A program made the translations under genes and the position numbers. Below the pieces are notes generated by a model, which made no database searches, was not told the origin of the DNA, and was given only the letters and a program-made list of their open reading frames with translations. Below, one piece after another: positions 14,327 to 21,968 of a DNA stretch of 40,430 nt. Each line of letters opens with the position of its first letter. The first letter of the stretch is position 1. This DNA is from Actinomycetes bacterium (GTDB lineage Bacteria > Actinomycetota > Acidimicrobiia > Acidimicrobiales > JAJZJN01), in the NCBI GenBank assembly GCA_021851165.1, contig JAJZJN010000007.1, positions 1 to 40,430 of the forward strand. Direction: 5' to 3'.

Positions 14327-17077
14327 ATGACGTCGTTTTCAAAGAAGACAGGCCTCCCCGCTCCCCCCCCGGCAGATCGGCTGCAGGAAATGGCGGAGGC
14401 ATCACCGGCATCGGTGCTTGCCGACCTCCAGACGAGCGCAGACGGCCTCACCATGGCGGAGGCAGCCAAAAGACTGGCCGAACACGGCCCGAACACCCTG
14501 CCCGAAGAGCACAGGAGCATGCTCGCGACGCTGCTCTCGTACTTCTGGGGCCCCATTCCGTGGATGATCGAAGTTGCTGCGGTTCTCTCGGCGGTGGTCC
14601 GCCACTGGGACGACCTAATCGTCATCCTGGTCCTCCTGGTGTTCAACGGGGCCGTCGGCTTCTGGCAGGAACACCAGGCTGCGGATGCCATCGAGGCCCT
14701 GCGCCGCCAGCTCGCCCTTCGGGCATTGACTCGGCGCGACGGGCAATGGCAGAACGTCGACGCCGCCACACTGGTAGTCGGTGACGTGATCCGGATTCGC
14801 CTCGGCAACGTCGTTCCCGCGGACGTCAAGCTCCTCCAAGGAGATTACTTGAGCGTCGACCAGTCCGCCCTCACAGGCGAATCCCTACCAGTGGACAAGA
14901 AGCCCGGCGAGATAGCGTATTCCGGCTCGACAGCCAAGCAGGGCGACATGGTAGCCGTGGTCGTAGCGACAGGAGCCGAAACCTACTTCGGGCGCACAGC
15001 CGGTCTCGTCGCTCAGGCACACGTCGCTTCTCATTTCCAGCGTGCAGTCCTCAATATCGGGGACTACCTGATCTACCTCAGCCTGGTGCTCATAGCCGTG
15101 CTGCTCGCCGTCCAGCTGGGAAGGGGCGCTCCCTTCTTGACACTGGTGCAGTTCGCGCTCATCCTCACCGTTGCCGCCATCCCTGTCGCCATGCCGGCAG
15201 TCTTGACAGTGACGATGGCCGTCGGCGCCCTCGCTCTGGCGAAGATGAAAGCCATCGTGTCGCGGCTCGAGTCCATAGAGGAGATGGCGGGAATGGACAT
15301 CCTGTGCTCGGACAAGACGGGCACGCTCACGAAGAACGAGCTCACCCTGGGCACTCCAGTGCTATTCGAGGCCAACGAGCCGCGCGAGGTCGTCACCATT
15401 GCCGCACTCGCTTCAGACCCGACCAACCCTGACGCCATCGACGTCGCCGTCCTGGGCGGCTTGAAGACCGCAACGCCCAGTCCCGCAACGCCCAGTCCCG
15501 CAGGAGTTGCCATCCCCTCTGGTGGGGCCACTCCGACGGGCCCGGAAACAAGCAACGGAGCCACCTCAAGTCATCTCAACGTGACACCACAACCAGTGGA
15601 GCCGGGTCTTGAAGGATATGTTCGTGAAAGAGTCGTCCCGTTCGATCCGGTTCGCAAGCGCACCGAGGTGCAGGTCCGAGGTGCGGACGGGAAACGATTT
15701 CTCGCTGTGAAGGGGGCGCCTCAGGTGGTGCTCGACTTGTGCCAGCCTGACGCCACATTCGCCGCGCGAGTCAATGCCCATGTCGGTGAGCTGGCGCGTA
15801 GGGGCTTCCGTGCCCTGGGGGTTGCCCGGGGACAGCCAACTTCCACCGTTGCTGGAGATGATGGCGGCCTCACGACGAACGACGCGGCCGGCAGATCCAC
15901 CGGTGAGGTGGGGGACCAGCCTCCTGGCAGCGGGAGGGAGGCTGCGCTCCACTTCCTCGGACTCCTCCCGCTGTTCGATCCACCTCGCGAGGATTCGGCG
16001 GAAACGATCAAACGAGCCCGCGATCATGGGATTGCCGTCAAAATGGTCACCGGCGACGACATCGCCATTGCCAAGGAAACGGCCAACCAGCTCGGCCTCG
16101 GCTCGGACATCCAATCTGCCGACGGGTTGCCAACGGGCCAGGAGACAGCCGCCTGGGCTGCCGTGGGCGAGCAGATCGAAGCCGCGGACGGCTTCGCCCG
16201 TGTCTTCCCTGAACACAAATTCTCGATCGTGAAGGCGCTCCAGGCCCGTGGCCATATCGTGGGCATGACCGGCGACGGGGTGAACGACGCGCCAGCGCTC
16301 AAGCAGGCTGACACCGGCATAGCCGTCTCCGCTGCCACCGACGCTGCACGTGCCGCTGCTGACCTGGTGCTCACCGCACCGGGCCTATCCGTAATCGTAG
16401 GAGCGGTCGAGCAAGCCCGCCGGATCTTCCAGCGAATGAACAGCTATGCCATCTACCGGATCACCGAGACGATCCGGGTCGTGGTGTTCGTTGTAGCCGC
16501 CATGATCATCTTCAACTTCTACCCCATCACGGCGATACTTATTATCCTCTTGGCCCTCCTGAACGACGTCCCAATCATGACGATCGCCTTCGACAATACT
16601 GCCGTAGACCCTGATCCGGTGCGCTGGGATATGCGCCGGGTGCTGTCTGTTTCGACCGTTCTAGGCCTGATCGGGGTCATCGAGACCTTCGGCATGCTTC
16701 TGATCGCTAAACTGTGGCTGAAGCTCGACGACAGCCAGATCGACACACTGATCTTCTTGAAACTGGCAATTGCTGGACACCTGACGCTCTTCGTGGCCCG
16801 GGCACGTGGTCCGTTCCTTGCCCGTCCCTATCCGGCTCCTGCCGTCTTGTGGTCAGCAATTGGGACTAAGGCACTTGCCACCTTGCTCGTTGCCTTCGGG
16901 CTCGGGCTCATCACCCCGATCGGATGGGGGGCAATCGGCTTGGTATGGGCTTATTGCCTGGTCTGGGTATTCGTCGAGGATGCAGCCAAGCTCGCTACCT
17001 ACCGCCATATGGACCTCGCCGGATCCCACCACCGGCGTTTTGTCGAACGGTTGCAGCAGTCGCTCCATCCACTATGA
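14327..17077 (+). CDS. P-type H+-translocating ATPase (P-IIIA type)
   Basis: A 916-residue P-type ATPase. Seen in order: FNGAVGFWQEHQAADAI near 105-121, the actuator loop LTGESLPVDKK near 182-192, the phosphorylation site DKTGTLT near 329-335, the hinge motif GMTGDGVNDAPALKQAD, and LLNDVPIMTIAFDNT in the sixth membrane region. That last motif resembles plasma-membrane H+-ATPases, whose aspartate there binds the proton. It would pump protons out at ATP cost, which would suit cytoplasmic pH control. Two low-complexity insertions lie in the nucleotide-binding domain, at about 383-426 (TPSPATPSPAG..) and 506-540 (TSTVAGDDGG..), the first containing a 15-bp DNA repeat. ATG start 14327. Confidence 0.9.
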   Translation: MTSFSKKTGLPAPPPADRLQEMAEASPASVLADLQTSADGLTMAEAAKRLAEHGPNTLPEEHRSMLATLLSYFWGPIPWMIEVAAVLSAVVRHWDDLIVILVLLVFNGAVGFWQEHQAADAIEALRRQLALRALTRRDGQWQNVDAATLVVGDVIRIRLGNVVPADVKLLQGDYLSVDQSALTGESLPVDKKPGEIAYSGSTAKQGDMVAVVVATGAETYFGRTAGLVAQAHVASHFQRAVLNIGDYLIYLSLVLIAVLLAVQLGRGAPFLTLVQFALILTVAAIPVAMPAVLTVTMAVGALALAKMKAIVSRLESIEEMAGMDILCSDKTGTLTKNELTLGTPVLFEANEPREVVTIAALASDPTNPDAIDVAVLGGLKTATPSPATPSPAGVAIPSGGATPTGPETSNGATSSHLNVTPQPVEPGLEGYVRERVVPFDPVRKRTEVQVRGADGKRFLAVKGAPQVVLDLCQPDATFAARVNAHVGELARRGFRALGVARGQPTSTVAGDDGGLTTNDAAGRSTGEVGDQPPGSGREAALHFLGLLPLFDPPREDSAETIKRARDHGIAVKMVTGDDIAIAKETANQLGLGSDIQSADGLPTGQETAAWAAVGEQIEAADGFARVFPEHKFSIVKALQARGHIVGMTGDGVNDAPALKQADTGIAVSAATDAARAAADLVLTAPGLSVIVGAVEQARRIFQRMNSYAIYRITETIRVVVFVVAAMIIFNFYPITAILIILLALLNDVPIMTIAFDNTAVDPDPVRWDMRRVLSVSTVLGLIGVIETFGMLLIAKLWLKLDDSQIDTLIFLKLAIAGHLTLFVARARGPFLARPYPAPAVLWSAIGTKALATLLVAFGLGLITPIGWGAIGLVWAYCLVWVFVEDAAKLATYRHMDLAGSHHRRFVERLQQSLHPL
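15471..15500 (+). repeat. 2 x 15-bp tandem repeat in the ATPase insertion
   Basis: CAACGCCCAGTCCCG occurs twice head to tail and encodes ATPSPATPSP in the low-complexity insertion of the nucleotide-binding domain. Confidence 0.85.
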
Positions 17078-17138
17078 CCGCAGGGAGTTCCTCCTCTACG
17101 GCCTACTTTCAAGTTTGAAGCCCTGCCAATTTGTTCTA

Positions 17139-18515
17139 TTAGCCTGTCGCTTCCCGGCGCTGAGAAGATCGGCTGGAACGAGCGCGGAAGACCGCCTCGA
17201 AAAGGAAGCTACCAATTAGGGCGCCGACCAACGTTATCCAGGTGCTCGCGTCACCACTTCGGATCGCGTGCACAAGCAGGAGCACGAAGAGCATGATGTT
17301 GACGACTACAGCGACAACCAGCGGCCAGGCCCGAGCACCAGTGTGGGCCCGCACCCGGAGATGCCCAGCACTAACGGCACCGTAAACAACAAGGAATGCC
17401 AGGCTCGTCATCTGGCCAACGGCGTCGAGAGGGAAGAACAACACGAGAAGCATCACGATGGCTGCAGAAGTGACCAATGCCACGGTGCCATTGCGCCCCA
17501 CCGTCCCCGTTAGCAGCCGCGAGAGCTCCCCGCTGCGGGCCTCGTCAAATGCGACATTTGATGCCGCGAACAGGGTTGCATTGACCGCCGAGGACGTTGC
17601 CAGAAGAGCGGCAGCGGCTACTGCTAGAAATCCTATCCGACCAAGTGCCGCCTGACCGGCGTTCGCCAGCACATGACCGGCGTTCGCGACGATGGCTGCC
17701 TGCGGCATCAATGCAACCACCAGCGAGCTAATGGTCACGTAGAGCACGGCAACTATGCCGAGTGCAGCAAACATAGCCCTTGGCAGCTCCCTGCGTGGGC
17801 TGACCATCCGGTTCGATGCGTTGGTCACGACCCCGAAGCCCTGGTAGGTCACGTAGAGTAGCGCTGCTCCCGTGATGATTCCAAGCGTACCGTCGCCACC
17901 CCCGCTGCCAAGCCGGGACGGTTGGGCACTGGATAACCCGATAATCACGAACCCAAGGAGGATCACGATCTCGATACCCACGATGAGCATCTCGGCACGA
18001 CCTACCATCTTCGAGCCGAGGACGTTCACCGCTAAGAAAACCAAGACGATCCCCATGCCAAATACCTTGGCCATCCACTGGGGAAGGGCGTGTCCTCCAA
18101 GGGCATCGGCATACTCGGCGAAGCCAGTGGCGTACAGCGATGTCGCGATGAGGTACGCGAGATACTGGAACACATTCAGGCCGCCAGAGGAAATACCATG
18201 CCCGTACTCCTCGACGATGAAGTGTGCGGCCCCCCCACCGCTAGGAAACCTGGATCCAAGTCGCGCATAGGAATAGACGGAGAACACCGCCGCCAACGCA
18301 CCCACGACAAACGCCACCGGCAGGTACGAGCCGGTGCTGGTAGCTGCCAATCCCAGCAGTGTGTACAAGCCCGCGCCCATCATGCCACCGACGCCGAGCG
18401 CTGTGGCGGCGAATAGGCCTATCCGGCTTGCAGAAACCGACGACGCAGTGACCTGAACCTCCTCCCTCGGGCCATAAGCCTGACGCTGAGCGCACCGCTT
18501 GGATGACAGTGGCAT
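17139..18515 (-). CDS. APC-superfamily amino acid permease
   Basis: A 458-residue permease with about 12 membrane segments. The APC opening motif is ATALGVGGMMGAGLYTLLG near residues 33-51, corresponding to the family GxGIGxGIF substrate-backbone loop. FPSGGGAAHFIVEEYG follows near 91-106, and a later helix contains GFGVVTNASNR. Substrate unknown; members move amino acids or related cations. The start at 18515 has GAGGAAC six bases upstream. It is convergent with the H+-ATPase, so an ion-gradient link is possible but unproven. Confidence 0.85.
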   Translation of the reverse strand: MPLSSKRCAQRQAYGPREEVQVTASSVSASRIGLFAATALGVGGMMGAGLYTLLGLAATSTGSYLPVAFVVGALAAVFSVYSYARLGSRFPSGGGAAHFIVEEYGHGISSGGLNVFQYLAYLIATSLYATGFAEYADALGGHALPQWMAKVFGMGIVLVFLAVNVLGSKMVGRAEMLIVGIEIVILLGFVIIGLSSAQPSRLGSGGGDGTLGIITGAALLYVTYQGFGVVTNASNRMVSPRRELPRAMFAALGIVAVLYVTISSLVVALMPQAAIVANAGHVLANAGQAALGRIGFLAVAAAALLATSSAVNATLFAASNVAFDEARSGELSRLLTGTVGRNGTVALVTSAAIVMLLVLFFPLDAVGQMTSLAFLVVYGAVSAGHLRVRAHTGARAWPLVVAVVVNIMLFVLLLVHAIRSGDASTWITLVGALIGSFLFEAVFRARSSRSSQRREATG

Positions 18516-18859
18516 TCCAAGTTCCTCGGAGCGCTCACCAACTTGCGCTCCATCGCCTTCGCTGCGACTTGACCGTCTCTTTGCGGTTTGCCGTGACCCC
18601 AGACGACTACCGACACGCTAGCAATCAGGCGCGTCACAAACATCCCGGTCTTGTGCTGGATTCGTGGGTCGGCTGGCCCAAGGTAGTGACGGTGCGATGC
18701 CAGCTCGGCCCAGAATGACCATGGTGATGAAGCTCTCCGGGTCGTGAAAGCCGTGGACAACCGAGCGGAGGCAACGGATCCTGTCCGTGCCGAGAAGGCC
18801 ATCCATGGCCTGCGAGCTGTACTTTGAAAGCCCTCGGGCACGGCGAAATCGGATAGCCC
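18516..18859. other. Intergenic region left of the element remnant
   Basis: No convincing gene. Minus-strand frames contain an interrupted stretch DRIRCLRSVVHGFHDPE that could be a gene fragment but was not recognised. One 8-bp match to the tRNA-Ile 3' region (GCTAGCAA, near 18617) is too short to call an attachment site. Confidence 0.4.
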
Positions 18860-19150
18860 CCTCCTTCCTCTACCGGCCGTTCTGCCGCGTCCTCCAGCGC
18901 GTCCAGCTCATCAGTCGCCGTGACATGGACCTCGCCATCGAAGCCGTTATGCTGCGTCACGAGGTGGCAGTCCTCCGGCGCCAGGCCACCGACCGATGCT
19001 GCAGCCCACGGACCGAGCGGTCCTGTCCGGTTTTACACAACTGCTCCCCCGCCAGCGTCTCGGGCCCCTCTTCGTCCAACCGGCAACCCTGTTGCGCTGG
19101 CACCGCGACCTCCTCGCCAAGCGCTGGACCTATTCCGCTGCGACCCCTCC
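18860..19150 (+). pseudogene. Fragment of an IS transposase (integrase-core type), frameshifted and truncated
   Basis: Two plus-strand frames together give the N-terminus of an IS481/IS3-like integrase-core transposase. The first frame reads FLYRPFCRVLQRVQL and then AIEAVMLRHEVAVLRRQ; the second continues PTDRAVLSGFTQLLPRQRLG and TLLRWHRDLLAKRWTY. The switch between frames near 18990-19000 needs a frameshift, and the catalytic domain (DDE) is absent. The fragment ends where the truncated AbiEii-like toxin begins on the opposite strand. It is a dead remnant. Confidence 0.7.
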
Positions 19151-19249
19151 CGCCATCGGCGAGGTCGACACGGCCAGGCCCCCGATAAGTGCCCAATCCG
19201 TCAGCCCGGCACGGTCCACCTCGCCGAGATGGCCGAGGAGATTGGCCAT
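19130..19249 (-). pseudogene. Truncated AbiEii-type nucleotidyltransferase toxin
   Basis: Immediately after the AbiEi-type gene, a minus-strand frame reads MANLLGHLGEVDRAGLTDWA followed by LIGGLAVST. That is the start of AbiEii/nucleotidyltransferase toxins, in which a helix is followed by the ALIGGLAV strand. The sequence then runs into the IS fragment and stops after 39 codons. The GS-x10-DxD catalytic motif that should follow is missing, so no active toxin can be made. Confidence 0.6.
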
Positions 19250-19289
19250 GGCACCCGAGGGATCGGCCGCCAGGATGATCTCGGTAGGT

Positions 19290-20363
19290 TCACCAGACAC
19301 GGCGGAAGCCTTCGGGCGGATCGAAATCCTCGAGGATCTCCTGGCCCCGTGCACCGCTGCGCGTCAGATCCAGCGCGGCGATCACCGGATGGACCACCGG
19401 CCACTCCGTGTTCGACAGCTCTCGTCGAGTCGCGTCGTAGCGATGTGTCACCACGTACCGGACCGGGGCGACGGTGACCGTCGCACCCCGGCCAGCGTCC
19501 GCAGGTGCCTCGCCGTAGAGCTGCTTCGCTATCCGCAGGGTCCGGTCATCGGGCACGTAGAAATCCGGCGGCGCGTCGCCCTGCAGCGGGAGCGGGGCAC
19601 CCCACGTGGCTGCCGCCACGTCACCTCGCAGCGCCCAACCCGTGGTGGTCTCGATGTCGTCAAGACCGAGACCGAGCTGCGAGGTTCGGCCTGCGTCGCC
19701 CAGATGTGGCACGTCGGTGAGTGCGACCATGCGTTCCCGCACCCCCCACCGGCCCGCCAGGGCCCAGAAGAGTTCAGGCCGGACGGGTTCCGTCGACGAT
19801 TCCCGGACGAGGGCTTCGGCTCGAAGGTCCGCAAGGGCTGTCGAGACCGAGCTCACCGCGGCCCCGGTCTCCTTCGCGATGCCCCGTACGGTCAGCGGTC
19901 CCGTTGCCGCCAGGAGGCATACCGCGACTGCCTGTCCTGTCCCCGTGTCGAGTGGACTGCGTCGCTGCACTTCGACCAGCGGGTCGATGCGGGTGTCAAC
20001 CCGCACCCGATCGAGCCACAGCCGGACATGCCCCCGCCGGTCGAGGTAGCCCCAGCCGGCCTGTTCGAGCATCTCCTTGTCCATAGATGTCAGGCGGTCG
20101 GCCACCAGGACGTGGTGTGCCGGGTCGTCGCGGTAGCGAGCGATGACCTGGCGGATTCCTGCCGGAGAAGGAGAGCGTTTCACCTCGACCACCAGTGGCT
20201 GGTCCTCCCCGTCGAGCTGGATGACCAGATCGGCGATGCCACCGGCAACGGGCACGTCGTATCGCGAAGAGATCACAGGGAGATCGAGACGGTCCAGGAC
20301 CTCCAGGAGATCGGCTGCACCCTCGGTCTCGGTGATGTGAGCCACACAGACAGGATACCTCAC
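19290..20363 (-). CDS. AbiEi-type antitoxin / transcriptional regulator (type IV TA)
   Basis: A 357-residue protein. The N-terminal domain (about 30-115) has GGIADLVIQL followed by LVVEVKR, reminiscent of the PD-(D/E)xK fold seen in long AbiEi proteins, then YLDRRGHVRLWLD. A winged helix lies near 150-190 (GPLTVRGIAKETGAAVSSVS). The C-terminal part ends PVVHPVIAALDLTRSGARGQ and EILEDFDPPEGFRRVW. AbiEi proteins repress their operon and counter an AbiEii nucleotidyltransferase; here the partner is truncated, so this gene is an orphan antitoxin. Start: the GTG at 20363 follows a palindrome directly; a GTG at 20345 is possible. It lies inside the tRNA-linked element. Confidence 0.78.
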   Translation of the reverse strand: MRYPVCVAHITETEGAADLLEVLDRLDLPVISSRYDVPVAGGIADLVIQLDGEDQPLVVEVKRSPSPAGIRQVIARYRDDPAHHVLVADRLTSMDKEMLEQAGWGYLDRRGHVRLWLDRVRVDTRIDPLVEVQRRSPLDTGTGQAVAVCLLAATGPLTVRGIAKETGAAVSSVSTALADLRAEALVRESSTEPVRPELFWALAGRWGVRERMVALTDVPHLGDAGRTSQLGLGLDDIETTTGWALRGDVAAATWGAPLPLQGDAPPDFYVPDDRTLRIAKQLYGEAPADAGRGATVTVAPVRYVVTHRYDATRRELSNTEWPVVHPVIAALDLTRSGARGQEILEDFDPPEGFRRVW

Positions 20364-20400
20364 TTGTACCGATGTTCGATAATACCGGACATCGGTACAA
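20364..20400 (-). promoter_or_regulatory. Palindromic operator/promoter of the AbiEi gene
   Basis: TTGTACCGATGT and ACATCGGTACAA are 12-bp perfect inverted repeats separated by 13 nt. On the minus strand the spacer contains TATTAT, a plausible -10, and the right arm abuts the GTG start. AbiEi proteins are known to bind inverted repeats in their own promoter, so autorepression is likely. Confidence 0.7.
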
Positions 20401-20417
20401 ACTTGGCTGGTCGTGGC

Positions 20418-21634
20418 TCAGCCGGCAACCGCCTCCTCGCTCGCGATTCCGTCGAGGAGGTTCCCCATGTGCCTGGCGGCGCGTTCGTCCTCCTCCGACA
20501 GAGGGTCGGTGTAATGGCGTGCCATGTGCACCGTGGACCAGCCGAAGCGCGCCTGCTTCTGCCGTCCGGGGATCACTGTGTCGAAGGATGTCGCCTGGAA
20601 GTGTCGGAGCGAATGCAGGTGGAGGTCGTCGGGGAGCTTCGCTGCGAGCCGCGCCTTCAGGAAGGCACGGCTGAGCGTGTCGGGGTACGGGGGGAATTGT
20701 CCGTCCGGTTCCGCCGAGAACACGAACCCTTCGTCGGGAATGGTGATGTTGCCGAGGGCGGCGAGGTCCTCCTGCTCGGCACGGAGCATTCGGAGGACCG
20801 CGATGGTACCCGTGTCGATGGCGACCCGACGGATGCTCGCACGGGTCTTCGGGGACTTGATGACGGCTCCTCCGTCTGCTGGAATCACCGACTCGTCAAC
20901 GGTCAGCGTTGCGGCCTCCCAGCCGATGTCGGACCAACGAAGAGCGCATGCCTCCCCTCGTCGCAGCCCAGTCGCTGCCACCACGCGAAGTGCCACCGAG
21001 TAGCGACTGTCGAGAGTCTTGTCGGCCACGAGCGTCGCAGCGGCGTCGATCAGAGCCAGCACCTCGTCGAGCGTCGGCGCCCGGACCGGCTCCGGCGTGT
21101 CGTCGAGACCCCACGACGGGATCTCCGTATCGGTCACCGGGTTGTGAAGCTGGTTGCCGCTCCACTTCCGGGCCAGGCGACAAGCCCGGTGGAGCACCGA
21201 CCGCACGTATCGAACCGTCTCGCGGCCGGCACCGTCGGCCTTCAGTTGACGAAAGAACCTCTCTACGTCGCACGGGCTCAGCGAGGCGATCCGCTTCTTG
21301 CCGATCGACTCCTTGATGTGGAGCTTCCAGATGCTCTCGTACCGGCGGGACGTCACGGGTTCAAGTCGTCCCAGCCGTTCGCCTTCCACCCGCTGATGGC
21401 GTCGTTGATCGTGGTGGTCGGACCCCAGGGCCGACTCGCCTCGTCGGGAACGACCTCCGGACTCATGTCCTGTAACAGAACCAGACGAGCCAGCTCCTTC
21501 TCCGCAGTTCGCTTGCTACCCCGGAAGATTCGGCTCTGATGCCGCACCCGACCGTTGGAATCCCGGCCAACGAAGACGCGCAGCTCCCAGACGTTCTGGC
21601 CTCTGCCCGGAAGGTTGTGAATGCTCCCCGCCAT
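20418..21634 (-). pseudogene. Tyrosine recombinase (phage-type integrase), disrupted by a frameshift
   Basis: Two minus-strand ORFs make one integrase of about 405 residues. The first (21353-21634) has the arm-binding N-terminus MAGSIHNLPGRGQNVWELRV and ends GWKANGWDDLNP. The second (20418-21389) continues in the -1 frame with EPVTSRRYESIWKLHI and holds the catalytic residues: RRGEACALRW, HLHSLRHFQATS and the nucleophile region HMARHYTDP. The change of frame occurs near 21355-21380, so one base seems to be lost. No classical slippery heptamer was seen there, so a mutation or sequencing error is likelier than programmed frameshifting. Its position beside tRNA-Ile indicates site-specific integration. 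Confidence 0.8.
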
Positions 21635-21670
21635 GGCGTGACTACCCCTCTCCTGGGTAGTTCCTCAGAG

Positions 21671-21705
21671 CTGTCCCAACAATTGTTGGGACAGCTGTTG
21701 GGACA
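21671..21705. repeat. Perfect 24-bp palindrome plus third half-site between integrase and tRNA-Ile
   Basis: CTGTCCCAACAATTGTTGGG ACAG is a complete palindrome (21671-21694), followed at once by CTGTTGGGACA (21695-21705). The unit TGTTGGGACA thus occurs three times, one inverted and two direct. Lying just upstream of int and beside the tRNA, these are good candidates for integrase arm-type or excisionase/repressor sites. Confidence 0.7.
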
Positions 21706-21763
21706 AAGGGTAGATTGGGGACGGTGGTGGGGTCAATGACCCACTTCACCAGGACTTTTGTAG

Positions 21764-21837
21764 TGGGGCTAGCAAGAATCGAACTTGCGACCTCAGCATT
21801 ATCAGTGCTGCGCTCTAACCGACTGAGCTATAGCCCC
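21764..21837 (-). tRNA. ileT: tRNA-Ile (GAU)
   Basis: A 74-nt cloverleaf without encoded CCA: acceptor GGGGCTA/TAGCCCC, D arm GCTC..GAGC, anticodon arm CAGCA-CTGATAA-TGCTG with anticodon GAU, T arm GCAAG-TTCGATT-CTTGC, discriminator A. It lies downstream of gyrA on the same strand, as ileT does in mycobacteria, and marks the right border of the integrative remnant. Confidence 0.97.
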
Positions 21838-21968
21838 GGCAAGGGTATGAGGCTACACCAGACCGACGGCATCTACCATGAAACGATTACCACCTGAACG
21901 TGCCAGAACTCGTGCTACCCCCGTCATCGTGACGACGTACCAGGAACTCTGGATGCCCTCGGGCTCCC

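Larger units (their letters stand above)
18860..21763. mobile_element. Remnant of a tRNA-Ile-associated integrative element
   Basis: A broken tyrosine recombinase sits 130 bp from the 3' end of tRNA-Ile and is followed by a toxin-antitoxin remnant and an IS fragment, all foreign in character. Integrases commonly target tRNA 3' ends and stay next to them. The right edge is therefore near 21763. The left edge is uncertain because no duplicate of the tRNA 3' end was found. The element no longer looks mobile. Confidence 0.6.

Noticed and set aside
18617-18624. GCTAGCAA as a left attachment site matching the tRNA-Ile end
   Set aside because: Only 8 bp match, which is expected by chance in this length; a real att core would be longer.
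21353-21389. Programmed -1 frameshift in the integrase
   Set aside because: No X-XXY-YYZ slippery heptamer or evident downstream structure was seen in the overlap, so mutation or sequencing error is preferred.
18996-21539. 847-residue plus-strand ORF
   Set aside because: Apart from its first 50 codons (IS fragment) it is antisense to the AbiEi and integrase genes.
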